64,000 nucleotides of DNA from Hallerella sp963656065 (GTDB taxonomy: Bacteria > Fibrobacterota > Fibrobacteria > Fibrobacterales > Fibrobacteraceae), in NCBI GenBank assembly GCA_963656065.1, contig CAVKGV010000001.1:248001-312000 (forward strand), read 5' to 3'. The translations under genes and the position numbers were made by a program. The notes beneath the pieces are model-generated. The model worked only from the letters and a program-made list of their open reading frames with translations, did no database searches and was not told the origin of the DNA. Shown one piece after another: positions 16,333-24,699 of this stretch (positions are counted from its first letter, which is position 1; each line of letters starts with the position of its first letter).

Positions 16333-17589
16333 CTAGCCGACAACGCGACCGCCCCATTCTGCGGAATGGCGTCTTTCATGTTCGAGCGTTTTTTCGAAAT
16401 CCGCAAGAGGCGAGCAATTTTGTTCGACGGCAAGCTGCACCTGGTGCAATCGGGAGAGGCAGCGCATCTTGTCCGATAGACCGAGCTTCGACTTTTGGAG
16501 CGCCTCGTCTAAGACCCGAATCGATTCGTCATAGACTTTGCACGGCACGGGAAACGGATGTCCGTCCTTTCCACCGTGCGCAAAGGAATAGCGCGCCGGA
16601 TCCGTAAAGCGCGACGGCGTTCCGTTGATTACTTCGCTTACGAGCGTGAGGGATTGCAACGTCCGCGGGCCTAGACCGGGAGTAAGCAGCAGGCTTTCGA
16701 AATTCGAAGGAGCGCTTTCGTATGCCGTGGCGAGAACGCTTCCGAGACGCTTCAAATCGACATCTTCCGCAAGGACTTCATGGTGCGCAGGCATCCGCAA
16801 GTTGCGGCCCGAACAGACAAGGACAGGTTCCGACGGACTTCCGAACAGATCTATCTGCTCCGAGACGACAATCGACGTTTTCGGCTTTACCAGCGATGAA
16901 ATTTCCCGCATGATGCGGGACGGTTCTTCTTGTGAAAGGGAAAGTACCGCGTTGCGGGTCTTCCCCGCTGCCCGATCCGTAAGATTCAGGATGTCGCCCT
17001 GATTTTTTCCGACGATTGCCGTATGCGGTTCTTCCACGAAGGATCTGAGGCCCAGCGAGCTCCAATGATACCGCCGCGCGGTCCGCTCCGCCGGATTCAT
17101 TCCCTGCTGAACGACCGTCCAGTCGCCCTCTTTCGTCAAGACGAAGTTATGCTGGTAAAGTTGGAAACCGTCCTGGATCGCCGTATTATCGACCTTCGCG
17201 CAGAGCTTGCTTGCCCGCAAAAGAAAATTTCCGTCAAGCCCCGTCCGGTCCGCAATTTGCAAAAGCTCGGTCGGCGTCTCCCGGGAAAACTTTCCGCGCC
17301 CTCCACATACATAAATTCCGAGTTCCTGCGATACCTGCGAAATGCCGCGCTTCAAGGCGAACATTACACTGGTCGTGATTCCCGAGGAATGCCAATCCAT
17401 CCCCAGAACCGCGCCAAAGGACTGGAACCACAGCGGGTCGCTCAGACGGACAAGGAATTCCTTCCGACCGTAATTTTCGACGATCGCTTCGACTATCAGC
17501 CGTCCCAGATCGCGCATCCTGTCGGCAAGCCACCGGGGAACCGTTCCCGTGTGCAGCGGCAAATCCGCAATGCCGGTACGCTTGGGCAT
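16333..17589 (-). CDS. DUF763 family protein
   Basis: 418 residues. The N-terminus (KRTGIADLPLHTGTVPRWL) is the characteristic start of the DUF763 family, found in archaea and scattered bacteria. Other conserved stretches are GVLGMDWHSSGITTS, CGGRGKFSRETP, YQHNFVLTKEGDWTVVQQGM, AYESAPSNFESLLLTPGLG and FAHGGKDGHPFPVP. The LLTPGLGPRTLQSL stretch resembles a helix-hairpin-helix DNA-binding motif, and the N-terminal part resembles nucleoside-processing or DNA-repair folds, so a nucleic-acid role is a guess. No function is established to my knowledge. It ends convergently near the rnpB terminator and is followed upstream by a secreted-protein gene. Confidence 0.82.
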   Translation of the reverse strand: MPKRTGIADLPLHTGTVPRWLADRMRDLGRLIVEAIVENYGRKEFLVRLSDPLWFQSFGAVLGMDWHSSGITTSVMFALKRGISQVSQELGIYVCGGRGKFSRETPTELLQIADRTGLDGNFLLRASKLCAKVDNTAIQDGFQLYQHNFVLTKEGDWTVVQQGMNPAERTARRYHWSSLGLRSFVEEPHTAIVGKNQGDILNLTDRAAGKTRNAVLSLSQEEPSRIMREISSLVKPKTSIVVSEQIDLFGSPSEPVLVCSGRNLRMPAHHEVLAEDVDLKRLGSVLATAYESAPSNFESLLLTPGLGPRTLQSLTLVSEVINGTPSRFTDPARYSFAHGGKDGHPFPVPCKVYDESIRVLDEALQKSKLGLSDKMRCLSRLHQVQLAVEQNCSPLADFEKTLEHERRHSAEWGGRVVG

Positions 17590-17602
17590 ATCAAACCGGG
17601 AC

Positions 17603-18448
17603 CTAATTTTTTCGGATGTTCAACATGAAAGCTCCGTGCGCATTCGAGAGCATTTCCACGGAATAACCTCGCGGCAAGTTCTTGAAAAAAATTCGGACGA
17701 ACTTTCCCTGATCCGGCGATGCGAGGACCGCTGCGATTTCCTTGTCCCGAATCATCGCGTCTGACGTTATGTCGCGAGAAAGCCAGTGCCAGACCTGCCA
17801 GTTGAAAAGTCCACGCGTGCTCGCTACAAAGGCTTGGACCATCAGCACATATTCGTAAGCGTAAAAATCCCGTCGCATCTGGATTTCGGCCTGTTTCCGC
17901 GATTCGGGCAAGCGATCAAAAAAAGGAATCGATACAAGCGCTTCGCGGTCGGGCTTCAAGTAGGAAAACTGGATTTCCCTGTCGCGGACGACGACTTGAA
18001 GATTCGTATCGTCCAAGTGAACAAAATGCCCGGAAAGGGTTTCCCGATAATCGCGCAAGACCTTTTGCGGGTCAAGAGGTTCCCTGATTTCCAGCGGGAC
18101 TTTTTTTATGGTGAACTTCGGAATTTCATGGAACGCGAGCGATTCGTCCGAGCCTTTCCGCCGGAGAACGGCAAAAATAGCCGAACCATCCGGATTTTCA
18201 AGAAGCCATCCATGTTCTACGTCTGGAAAGATGTCCTCTTTTTCATCCGCCACGATTTTTGAAATTTGTGGGTCAAGTACCGCGTCCATGTCCCATTCCA
18301 TCCACGTTCCGTCTCTTCCGACCGAATCGAGCTTCGAAAAGAGCGAGGCCGAGGAAAACCTGCCGTGCGAAAAAAATTCAACAGGATTTGCAAAAATTTC
18401 AAACGGGAAAAAAATAATCAGGGCGGCAAAGAAAAAAATCCGGTTCAT
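17603..18448 (-). CDS. secreted protein of unknown function
   Basis: 281 residues. A signal peptide is evident (MNRIFFFAALIIFFPFEIFA). The mature part is a mix of strands and helices without recognisable motifs; it is Phe/Asp rich and has no cysteine pairs, lipobox or transmembrane helix. The C-terminal section (GKFVRIFFKNLPRGYSVEML) may form a small beta domain. Thirteen bases separate its stop from the DUF763 start, so the two are probably co-transcribed. No family recognised. Confidence 0.7.
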   Translation of the reverse strand: MNRIFFFAALIIFFPFEIFANPVEFFSHGRFSSASLFSKLDSVGRDGTWMEWDMDAVLDPQISKIVADEKEDIFPDVEHGWLLENPDGSAIFAVLRRKGSDESLAFHEIPKFTIKKVPLEIREPLDPQKVLRDYRETLSGHFVHLDDTNLQVVVRDREIQFSYLKPDREALVSIPFFDRLPESRKQAEIQMRRDFYAYEYVLMVQAFVASTRGLFNWQVWHWLSRDITSDAMIRDKEIAAVLASPDQGKFVRIFFKNLPRGYSVEMLSNAHGAFMLNIRKN

Positions 18449-18489
18449 GCTTTCAAGATAGAATTATTCCTGGGCGGTTGAGAATGGAG

Positions 18490-19420
18490 GGTGGAGAGTG
18501 AAGAGTTGAACGACATCGGACGGGATTCTATCGGGTTCTTCGAACCATCCAGAATGACGGAAAACATAAACGCTCTGCGGTCATCCTGGAGGGAGCACCG
18601 CGGAGCGATAGGACCCCCTTCTAGCGGTCATCCTGGAGCGGAGCCTCGTGGAGCGATAGGATCCAAATCAGAGCTTAGAACTGAGAGTGGAGTGTGGAGA
18701 GACTTTTGAGCGAACTTTTCCTTCTAGCGGTCATCCTGGAGGGAGCCTCGCGACCGATAGGATCCATGTCAGATCTTAAAGATGGATTCTATCGAGGTTT
18801 TCAACCTCTCCAGAATGACGGTACACGAAAACGGTTCGCTCCACGGACAACTTCACTCTCCACATTCCACTCTCCACACTCAAAACTTAAACGTCCGCAG
18901 ATCTAACCCCTGACAAAGCGTGGCCATAGGGGTGGTTGCAAGGAAGGGGGACCTTGGCATTTCGCAACTCGGAAAGGTCCCCCTACCTTGCCCCTCGCCG
19001 GGAAGGCGACCTAATCGCGCCGCGACAAAAAGCCTAGACATGCGAACGTTTAATTCCCGCTTCCCGCAAACTTAAACGTTCACTGCCCTAAGCTCTCTCA
19101 ACTAAGCTCTGATTCTATCGAGGTCTTCGACCTCTCCAGAATGACGATGAACGGGAATTCTACCTCTTCATTCCAGAATGACGGCGGACATAAACGCTCT
19201 GCGGTCATCCTGGAGCGTAGCAATGCGGAGCGATAGGATCCTGGTCAGAGCTTGGAGCTTAGAGCTTAGAGCTGAGAGTGGAGTGTGGAATGTTGAGAGT
19301 GGAATGTCGTCGGAAGGGATTCTATCGAGGTCTTCGACCTCTCCAGAATGACGCCGGACGAGAGGTCTGTCGGATTTCGAACCCTCCAGAATGACGAAGG
19401 AGACGAACGTTCCGCAGACC
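18490..19420. repeat. dispersed repeat tract 3, about 930 bases without a gene
   Basis: The longest repeat tract in the window. It contains at least two complete palindromic units: 18730-18819 (GTCATCCTGGAG ... CTCCAGAATGAC) and 19204-19352, the latter with a longer centre. There are also several single half units (18589-18625, 18636-18664, 19110-19145, 19380-19397) and modules GAGAGTGGAGTGTGGA, CTTAAACGTCCGCAGATCTAAC, GTGGTTGCAAGGAAGGGGGA and CGTTTAATTCCCGCTTCCCG. Part 18800-19080 is an inverted copy of tract 4. Short open frames exist but none has a ribosome site or sensible composition. Confidence 0.8.
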
Positions 19421-19423
19421 AGT

Positions 19424-21196
19424 TCAAAGCTTGGCCAGCAATTTCGCAATGTCCGCAGTAATTGCCCGAGCGGTGATGCCTAGCGATTTGAGCAGCCCTT
19501 CCGGATCATATCTGTCGTAGAACTTCTTTTCGAGACCATAGACTTTGACCCTTACCGAGGAATCGGCGTAGAATGCGGCGACCTTTTCCCCGAATCCGCC
19601 TTCCACGATGCCGTCTTCGAGCGTGATAACGACCTGGTGATCCCGCTTGAGCGATTCGAGCGTTTTTCTGTCGATGTCGCTTGCGAACCTCGGGTTGACG
19701 AGTGTCGGGGAAATTCCGAGTTTCGCTTCAATTTCCTTGACGACTTCTTCGCCACGCTGGTAGAAGTCTCCTAGGGCGAGGACTGCGACGCGGGAGCCTT
19801 TCTTTTCGATTCGGAACTTGACATTCGAATAGTCCCTGTCGGCAGCGCGTCCGTCATCGATAACGCCGTTTCCCGGAATGAGGACAATTGTCGGATGCCC
19901 GTTCTGCTCGATGGCGAAATCTATCATGGCGAGGTATTCCGCCTTGTTCGTCGGAGCGAGAACGCGAACATTCGGGATGTTGCCGTAAATCGCGTTGATG
20001 TAAATTCCGAGATGCGTAACGTCTGTCAGCGTGTTGAATCCCGCATAGTTCAAAATGACCGCTATCGGGCTATCATTTACGGCGGTGTCCTGGGCCATCT
20101 GGTCATAGGTTCTCTGCAAGAATGTCGCATTGGTGACGACGACAGGCTTCGCACCGCGCTTTGCCGCTCCGGATGCCATTGCAATCGCCTGTTCTTCGGC
20201 GATTCCCGTATCGGTGTACTGGTTGCCTAGTTCTTTTCGCCTGTCGGGTCCGAGGCCTACGGACATCGGCATGGCGGGAGAAATCACCAGAACTTTCGGG
20301 TCTGCCTTTGCCTTTTGGATTAGGAAGTCCGCAGTCAGAGATTCATAGTCTTCTCCGTTCCCGAAATTCACCGTGGATTTTCCTGTCGCCCGGTCAAACG
20401 GAAGGCTCCAATGCCACGCTTCCTTGTTTTCTTCGGCGATTCGGTAACCCTTGCCCTTTTGCGTGTGGATGTGGACGACGACTGGACGCGTTGAATCCTT
20501 GACTTTTCGGAAAATTCGGATGAGGCTCTGGATGTCGTTGCCGTTTTCCTCGTAAATGTAATCGAGCCCAAACGCCTTGAAAATATTATTTTCGCACGTC
20601 CCCTTGGAATCGCGGAGCTCTTTCAAATTTTTGTAGATGCCTCCGTGGGTTTCGGCAATCGCCATCTCGTTATCGTTTACGACGACTATCAGGTTGGAGT
20701 CCACTTCAGAGCCTGCGTAGTCCAGAGCTTCAAGCGCTTCTCCGCCCGAAAGCGAACCGTCCCCGATGAATGCGATGACGTTTTCCCTTCCGCCGAGCAG
20801 GTCGCGGGCGCGGGCCATCCCGGTAGCGAGGGAAATGGACGTCGAAGTGTGCCCGACATTGAAAAGGTCGTGTTCGGATTCTTCCGGGTTCGTGTAGCCC
20901 GAATCATCCTTGAAATGTGAATCGTCGATGTAACCGGATTTGCGCCCTGTCAGCATCTTGTGCGTATAGCTCTGGTGCGAAACGTCGAAGATGAACTTAT
21001 CCCGCGGCGAATCGAAGACGTAATGCAGCGCGATTTCCGCTTCGACTGTTCCGAAGTTCGGTCCGAAATGTCCGCCATTCTTGGTAAGCCGATTGAAAAG
21101 GGCTTCGCGGATGTCCGCAGCGAGGCTTTCGAGTTCCCCCGCGCTCATTTTCTTGACATCTTCCGGACCGTTTACCTTGTTCAGAGTCTCGTACAT
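19424..21196 (-). CDS. 1-deoxy-D-xylulose-5-phosphate synthase-like thiamine-diphosphate enzyme
   Basis: 590 residues, slightly shorter than classical DXS (about 620-640). DXS joins pyruvate and glyceraldehyde-3-phosphate in the MEP isoprenoid route and also feeds thiamine and pyridoxal. Seen are GGHFGPNFGTVEAEIALHYV, DVSHQSYTHKMLTGRK, the TPP-binding GDGSLSGGEALEAL ... NDNEMAIAETHGG, the central transketolase domain (TDTGIAEEQAIAMASG) and a C-terminal transketolase domain. The segment after GKGY reads EAWHWSLPFD, where classical DXS has a shorter YHG-type sequence, so it belongs to the divergent DXS-like branch. MEP activity is likely but not certain. It ends at the edge of repeat tract 3. 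Confidence 0.82.
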   Translation of the reverse strand: MYETLNKVNGPEDVKKMSAGELESLAADIREALFNRLTKNGGHFGPNFGTVEAEIALHYVFDSPRDKFIFDVSHQSYTHKMLTGRKSGYIDDSHFKDDSGYTNPEESEHDLFNVGHTSTSISLATGMARARDLLGGRENVIAFIGDGSLSGGEALEALDYAGSEVDSNLIVVVNDNEMAIAETHGGIYKNLKELRDSKGTCENNIFKAFGLDYIYEENGNDIQSLIRIFRKVKDSTRPVVVHIHTQKGKGYRIAEENKEAWHWSLPFDRATGKSTVNFGNGEDYESLTADFLIQKAKADPKVLVISPAMPMSVGLGPDRRKELGNQYTDTGIAEEQAIAMASGAAKRGAKPVVVTNATFLQRTYDQMAQDTAVNDSPIAVILNYAGFNTLTDVTHLGIYINAIYGNIPNVRVLAPTNKAEYLAMIDFAIEQNGHPTIVLIPGNGVIDDGRAADRDYSNVKFRIEKKGSRVAVLALGDFYQRGEEVVKEIEAKLGISPTLVNPRFASDIDRKTLESLKRDHQVVITLEDGIVEGGFGEKVAAFYADSSVRVKVYGLEKKFYDRYDPEGLLKSLGITARAITADIAKLLAKL

Positions 21197-21294
21197 AAAA
21201 ACCTCTTTGAAAATATCCTGGTTACAATATACAGCTTAGAGTTTACTCTAATGCAAGGGGTTTCGCGCATTTTTTTTCGATGATTTCAAAATTC

Positions 21295-21338
21295 AAAAAA
21301 AAAACTCCTTCCGAGAAAAGGAGAACCTCGGAAGGAGT
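21295..21338 (-). terminator. glnS terminator
   Basis: Twelve-base perfect stem ACTCCTTCCGAG / CTCGGAAGGAGT followed on the minus strand by ten T. It lies 97 bases past the glnS stop and before the DXS-like gene. Confidence 0.9.
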
Positions 21339-21434
21339 ATTAGGGGGAGTGTTTGGTACGCATAAATTATTTAATTTACCCGCCCAGCCGCTCCGGATTT
21401 TTTGCGATATCGTTTACGGCTGTAACCAGAAAAG

Positions 21435-23114
21435 CTATTGCTTCGCCTGGGCCTTTCCCCAAGAATCCTTGAGTCCGACCGTGCGGTTGAACACGAGCCG
21501 TTCTGGCGTAGAATCCCTGGAATCCAGGCAGAAATAGCCCAGCCGCATGAATTGGTAGCGGTCATCGAGCGTCGCGCGGGCGAGCATCGGTTCGAGCTTC
21601 GCCTGCTTCGAAACAAGGGATTCCGGGTTGAGATAGTCGAGCGGATCCTTGCCTTCCGGTACGTCGCCCACATTCTCGATGGAGAAGAGGTTGTCGAAAA
21701 GCCGGACTTCCGCGTCGATGGCTGTCGGCGCATAGACCCACTGGATCGTTCCCTTGACTTTTCTTCCGTCGGGAGCGTCTCCGCCTTTGGTCTCCGGGTC
21801 GTATGTCGCATGGATTGTCACCACGTTGCCGTCAGAGTCTTTCTCTACGCCTGTACACTTGATAAAATAAGCGCCTTTCAAGCGTACTTCGCCATCGGGT
21901 TTCAGCCTGAAATATTTTTTCGGCGGATTCTCCATGAAATCTTCGCGTTCGATGTAGAGTTCCCCCCCAAACGGAACCTTGCGCATTCCCGCGTTCGGAT
22001 CTTCGGGATTGTTCTCCACTTCGACGTCTTCGACTTTTCCACTTTCCCAGTTGTCGATGACGACTTTTACCGGGTCGAGTACCGCCATGGCCCGCTGCGC
22101 GGTCTTGTTCAGCTCTTCGCGGATGCAGAAGTAGAGCAGGTTGATATCGACCATGCTGTCCGCTTTCGAAATGCCGATGCGTTCGCAGAACTCGCGGATG
22201 GAAGACGGCGTATAGCCGCGACGTCGCAGTCCGCAGACCGTCGGCATCCGGGGGTCGTCCCATCCCATGACACGCTTGCTTGTCACCAATTCCAGGAGTT
22301 TCCGCTTGCTCATCACTGTATAGGAAAGATTGAGCCGAGCGAACTCGATCTGCTGCGGGAGGTTTTCGAGGGAGAGCGCTTCGAGGAACCAGTTGTAGAG
22401 CGGACGGTGGGCTTCGAATTCGAGCGTGCAGATGGAATGCGTGATCCCTTCGATCCAGTCGGAAAGCGGGTGGGCGAAGTCATACATCGGGTAGATGCAC
22501 CATTTATCGCCCGTGCGGTGATGCGTCGCATGCTTTATCCGGTAAATCGCCGGGTCGCGCATATTCATGTTCGGACTGGCGAGGTCGATTTTTGCCCGTA
22601 GGGTCTTCGAACCGTCGGCAAATTCACCCGATTTCATGCGTCGGAAAAGATCCAGGTTCTCCTCGATGCCTCTGTCGCGGTAGGGAGAAGGCTTTGACGG
22701 TTTTCCGGCGTCGTTTCCGCGGTAGTCCTTCATCTCTTCGGGCGAAAGGTCGTCAACGTATGCCTTGCCAAGCTTGATCAATTTTTCAGCGAAGTCGTAG
22801 AGCTGGTCGTAATAGTCGCTTGCATAGCGGACAGGTTCTTCCCAATTGAATCCCAGCCAATGGACATCGTTGTAGATAGAATCGACGAATTCCGTATCTT
22901 CCTTTGTCGGATTCGTATCGTCGAAACGGAGATTTGTCTTGCCACCAAACTTTTTTGCCGTACCGAAATTCAGGCAGATGCTTTTCGCATGACCGATGTG
23001 GATGTAACCGTTCGGCTCCGGCGGGAAACGGGTGAGGACATGGTTGCGTTTGCCGCTTTTGAGATCGCTTGCGACGATGTCTTGGATAAAGTTGGTCGGT
23101 TCCGGGATATTCAT
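21435..23114 (-). CDS. glnS: glutaminyl-tRNA synthetase
   Basis: 559 residues, family length. Class I synthetase charging tRNA-Gln. It has the HIGH motif as PNGYIHIGHAKSICLNFG (near residue 33-50) and LRFDDTNPTKED. The MSK-type second motif is VMSKRKLLELV (near 268), after which the catalytic domain continues with GWDDPRMPT and LRRRGYTPSSIREFC. Two anticodon-binding beta-barrels follow (GELYIEREDF, FFLKPDGEVRLKGAYF region). Bacterial GlnRS was acquired from eukaryotes; GatB in the same genome shows that both the direct and transamidation systems are present. Terminated at 21295-21338. Confidence 0.97.
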   Translation of the reverse strand: MNIPEPTNFIQDIVASDLKSGKRNHVLTRFPPEPNGYIHIGHAKSICLNFGTAKKFGGKTNLRFDDTNPTKEDTEFVDSIYNDVHWLGFNWEEPVRYASDYYDQLYDFAEKLIKLGKAYVDDLSPEEMKDYRGNDAGKPSKPSPYRDRGIEENLDLFRRMKSGEFADGSKTLRAKIDLASPNMNMRDPAIYRIKHATHHRTGDKWCIYPMYDFAHPLSDWIEGITHSICTLEFEAHRPLYNWFLEALSLENLPQQIEFARLNLSYTVMSKRKLLELVTSKRVMGWDDPRMPTVCGLRRRGYTPSSIREFCERIGISKADSMVDINLLYFCIREELNKTAQRAMAVLDPVKVVIDNWESGKVEDVEVENNPEDPNAGMRKVPFGGELYIEREDFMENPPKKYFRLKPDGEVRLKGAYFIKCTGVEKDSDGNVVTIHATYDPETKGGDAPDGRKVKGTIQWVYAPTAIDAEVRLFDNLFSIENVGDVPEGKDPLDYLNPESLVSKQAKLEPMLARATLDDRYQFMRLGYFCLDSRDSTPERLVFNRTVGLKDSWGKAQAKQ

Positions 23115-23264
23115 GATTCTCTCCGAGAAAATTTCACAAAAAATTTAGAAAAGCTCCGGTTAAAAATCTATATTGGCGCACATGATTTGCGCTTGTTCGA
23201 GATTTTCAGCGGACAAAATTGTCCCGAATCCTTACCAAGAAGCCTTGTTTGGGGAGTTTTTCCC

Positions 23265-24218
23265 ATGAAACGGTTTTGCGGTCTCCTCGAAAAGGCGCTT
23301 TCAGCAAGAACCGATTTGTTTTCCCTGACAGATGCCTTTCGGGTTGTAAACGGTGCGGAAGACGGATTTCCGGGCGTTACTCTCGACAAATTTGCGGATT
23401 CATTCCAGCTCCAGTTTTTTGGGCCGGAACTGCTTCCGTCTGCGCCAAAAATTGTCGAGGCCGTAAACCGCGTCTTTGAACCGGAATTTTTGGTATCCAA
23501 GTTTCGCCTTTCGCCGTCGGGAAAATCCCTGGAACATCCCGAAATGCGGGTGGAACTTGGTGACGAAAAAAATGCGGAAACGGTTGTCCGCGAAGGAAAC
23601 GCGAAATTTCGGGTGAATCTTCTCGATACGGTGAATCCGGGGCTTTTTTTGGACATGCGGGCGGGACGCTTGGACGTGGAAGCCCGGGCCCGCGGAAGGG
23701 AGATTCTGAATCTTTTCAGTTACACCTGCTCCTTTGCCGTCCACGCAAGGATTGGCGGCGCGAAACGGGCCGTAAATGCGGACATCAGCGGGAAAATTTT
23801 GGAAAAGGGGCGGGAAAATTTTCGCTTGAACGGAATCGAAATTTTACCCGGGGAATTTTTCCGCGGCGATTCCCGGGAATATGTCGCCTGGTGCATCCGC
23901 AAGGGGATTCGTTTCGGCGGAATCGTGCTGGACCCGCCGAGCTTTTCAAGGAATCGGGGTAACATTTTCTCGGTAAGGACCGATTTCCAGAAGCTCGTTT
24001 CGGAAATTTCAGACATTCTGTTGCCTGGCGGATTCTTGCTTGCCAGTTCGAATTTCAGCGGTTTCACGCCGCAAGGCCTTGCAAAAGAAACGCTCGAAAC
24101 CGTACAAATTAAGTTCCCGACAGCGCGCATTGCCTGGTCGCGCGGGCAGGGAATCGATTTTCCCGGGTCGGGATGTCGCAGGGAGAGTGCGCTTTCGGCG
24201 GTGATGATCGAAGTCTAG
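23265..24218 (+). CDS. RlmI-like class I SAM-dependent methyltransferase, no PUA domain
   Basis: 317 residues from the ATG at 23265, preceded by GGGAG; the frame stays open upstream, but that part overlaps glnS antisense and is not conserved. The core resembles 23S rRNA (cytosine-C5) methyltransferases of the RlmI/RlmK type: TDAFRVVNGAEDGFPGVTLD at the N-terminus, NPGLFLDMRAGR, the SAM loop ILNLFSYTCSFAVHA, and the catalytic LDPPSFSR. RlmI itself has an extra N-terminal PUA domain (about 70 residues) that is missing here. Likely an rRNA methyltransferase; the target base is not known. It ends where repeat tract 4 begins. Confidence 0.85.
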   Translation: MKRFCGLLEKALSARTDLFSLTDAFRVVNGAEDGFPGVTLDKFADSFQLQFFGPELLPSAPKIVEAVNRVFEPEFLVSKFRLSPSGKSLEHPEMRVELGDEKNAETVVREGNAKFRVNLLDTVNPGLFLDMRAGRLDVEARARGREILNLFSYTCSFAVHARIGGAKRAVNADISGKILEKGRENFRLNGIEILPGEFFRGDSREYVAWCIRKGIRFGGIVLDPPSFSRNRGNIFSVRTDFQKLVSEISDILLPGGFLLASSNFSGFTPQGLAKETLETVQIKFPTARIAWSRGQGIDFPGSGCRRESALSAVMIEV

Positions 24219-24235
24219 GACAGTTCATTCAGAAC

Positions 24236-24640
24236 TTAGAACAGTGGACGTTTAAGCTTGCGGGAAGCGGGAATTAAACGTTCGCACGTCTAGGCTTTTG
24301 TCGCAAAGCAACCTATCATCGGCCTACCCGGCCCGGGGCAAGGAAGGGGGACGCAACCACCCTGTCATTCTGGAGCGGAGCGATAGAATCAGCCACGCTT
24401 TGTCAGAGGTTAGATCTGCGGACGTTTAAGTTTTGAGTGTGGAGAGTGGAATGTGGAGGGTGAAGTTGTCCGTGAAGCGAACCGTTTTCGTGCGCCGTCA
24501 TTCTGGAGGCTGAAAGCCGATAGAATCTCCGTCTGGCGTCATTCTGGAGAGGTCGAAGACCTCGATAGAATCCCTTCCGATGTCACTTAACTCTCCACTC
24601 TCTCATCTAAGTTCTCAGTTCTAAGCTCTGTACAGCATCG
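24236..24640. repeat. dispersed repeat tract 4, inverted relative to tract 3
   Basis: About 400 bases of the same modules as tract 3 in reverse order and orientation. First CGTTTAAGCTTGCGGGAAGC and its GGGAATTAAACG partner, then TCTAGGCTTTTGTCG, GGCAAGGAAGGGGGAC and CAACCACCCTGTCATTCTGG. These are followed by GCCACGCTTTGTCAGAGGTT, AGATCTGCGGACGTTTAAG, the TGTGGAGAGTGGAATGTGGA module and two half units (24498-24528, 24538-24573). No coding frame is credible. Confidence 0.8.
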
Positions 24641-24651
24641 CCACAAAAATC

Positions 24652-24679
24652 AAAAAAGGCCGCCCACCCGAGCGACCTT
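24652..24679 (-). terminator. terminator of the coiled-coil envelope protein gene
   Basis: Minus-strand hairpin AAGGTCGC ... GCGGCCTT (one G-T pair) followed by TTTTTTGATTTTTG, 20 bases past the stop at 24700. Confidence 0.75.
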
Positions 24680-24699
24680 GAAAAAAAAACATCCAACTT

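Noticed and set aside
22860..23264. Upstream extension of the RlmI-like gene
   Set aside because: It overlaps glnS antisense and has no methyltransferase-family similarity; the ATG at 23265 has GGGAG upstream.
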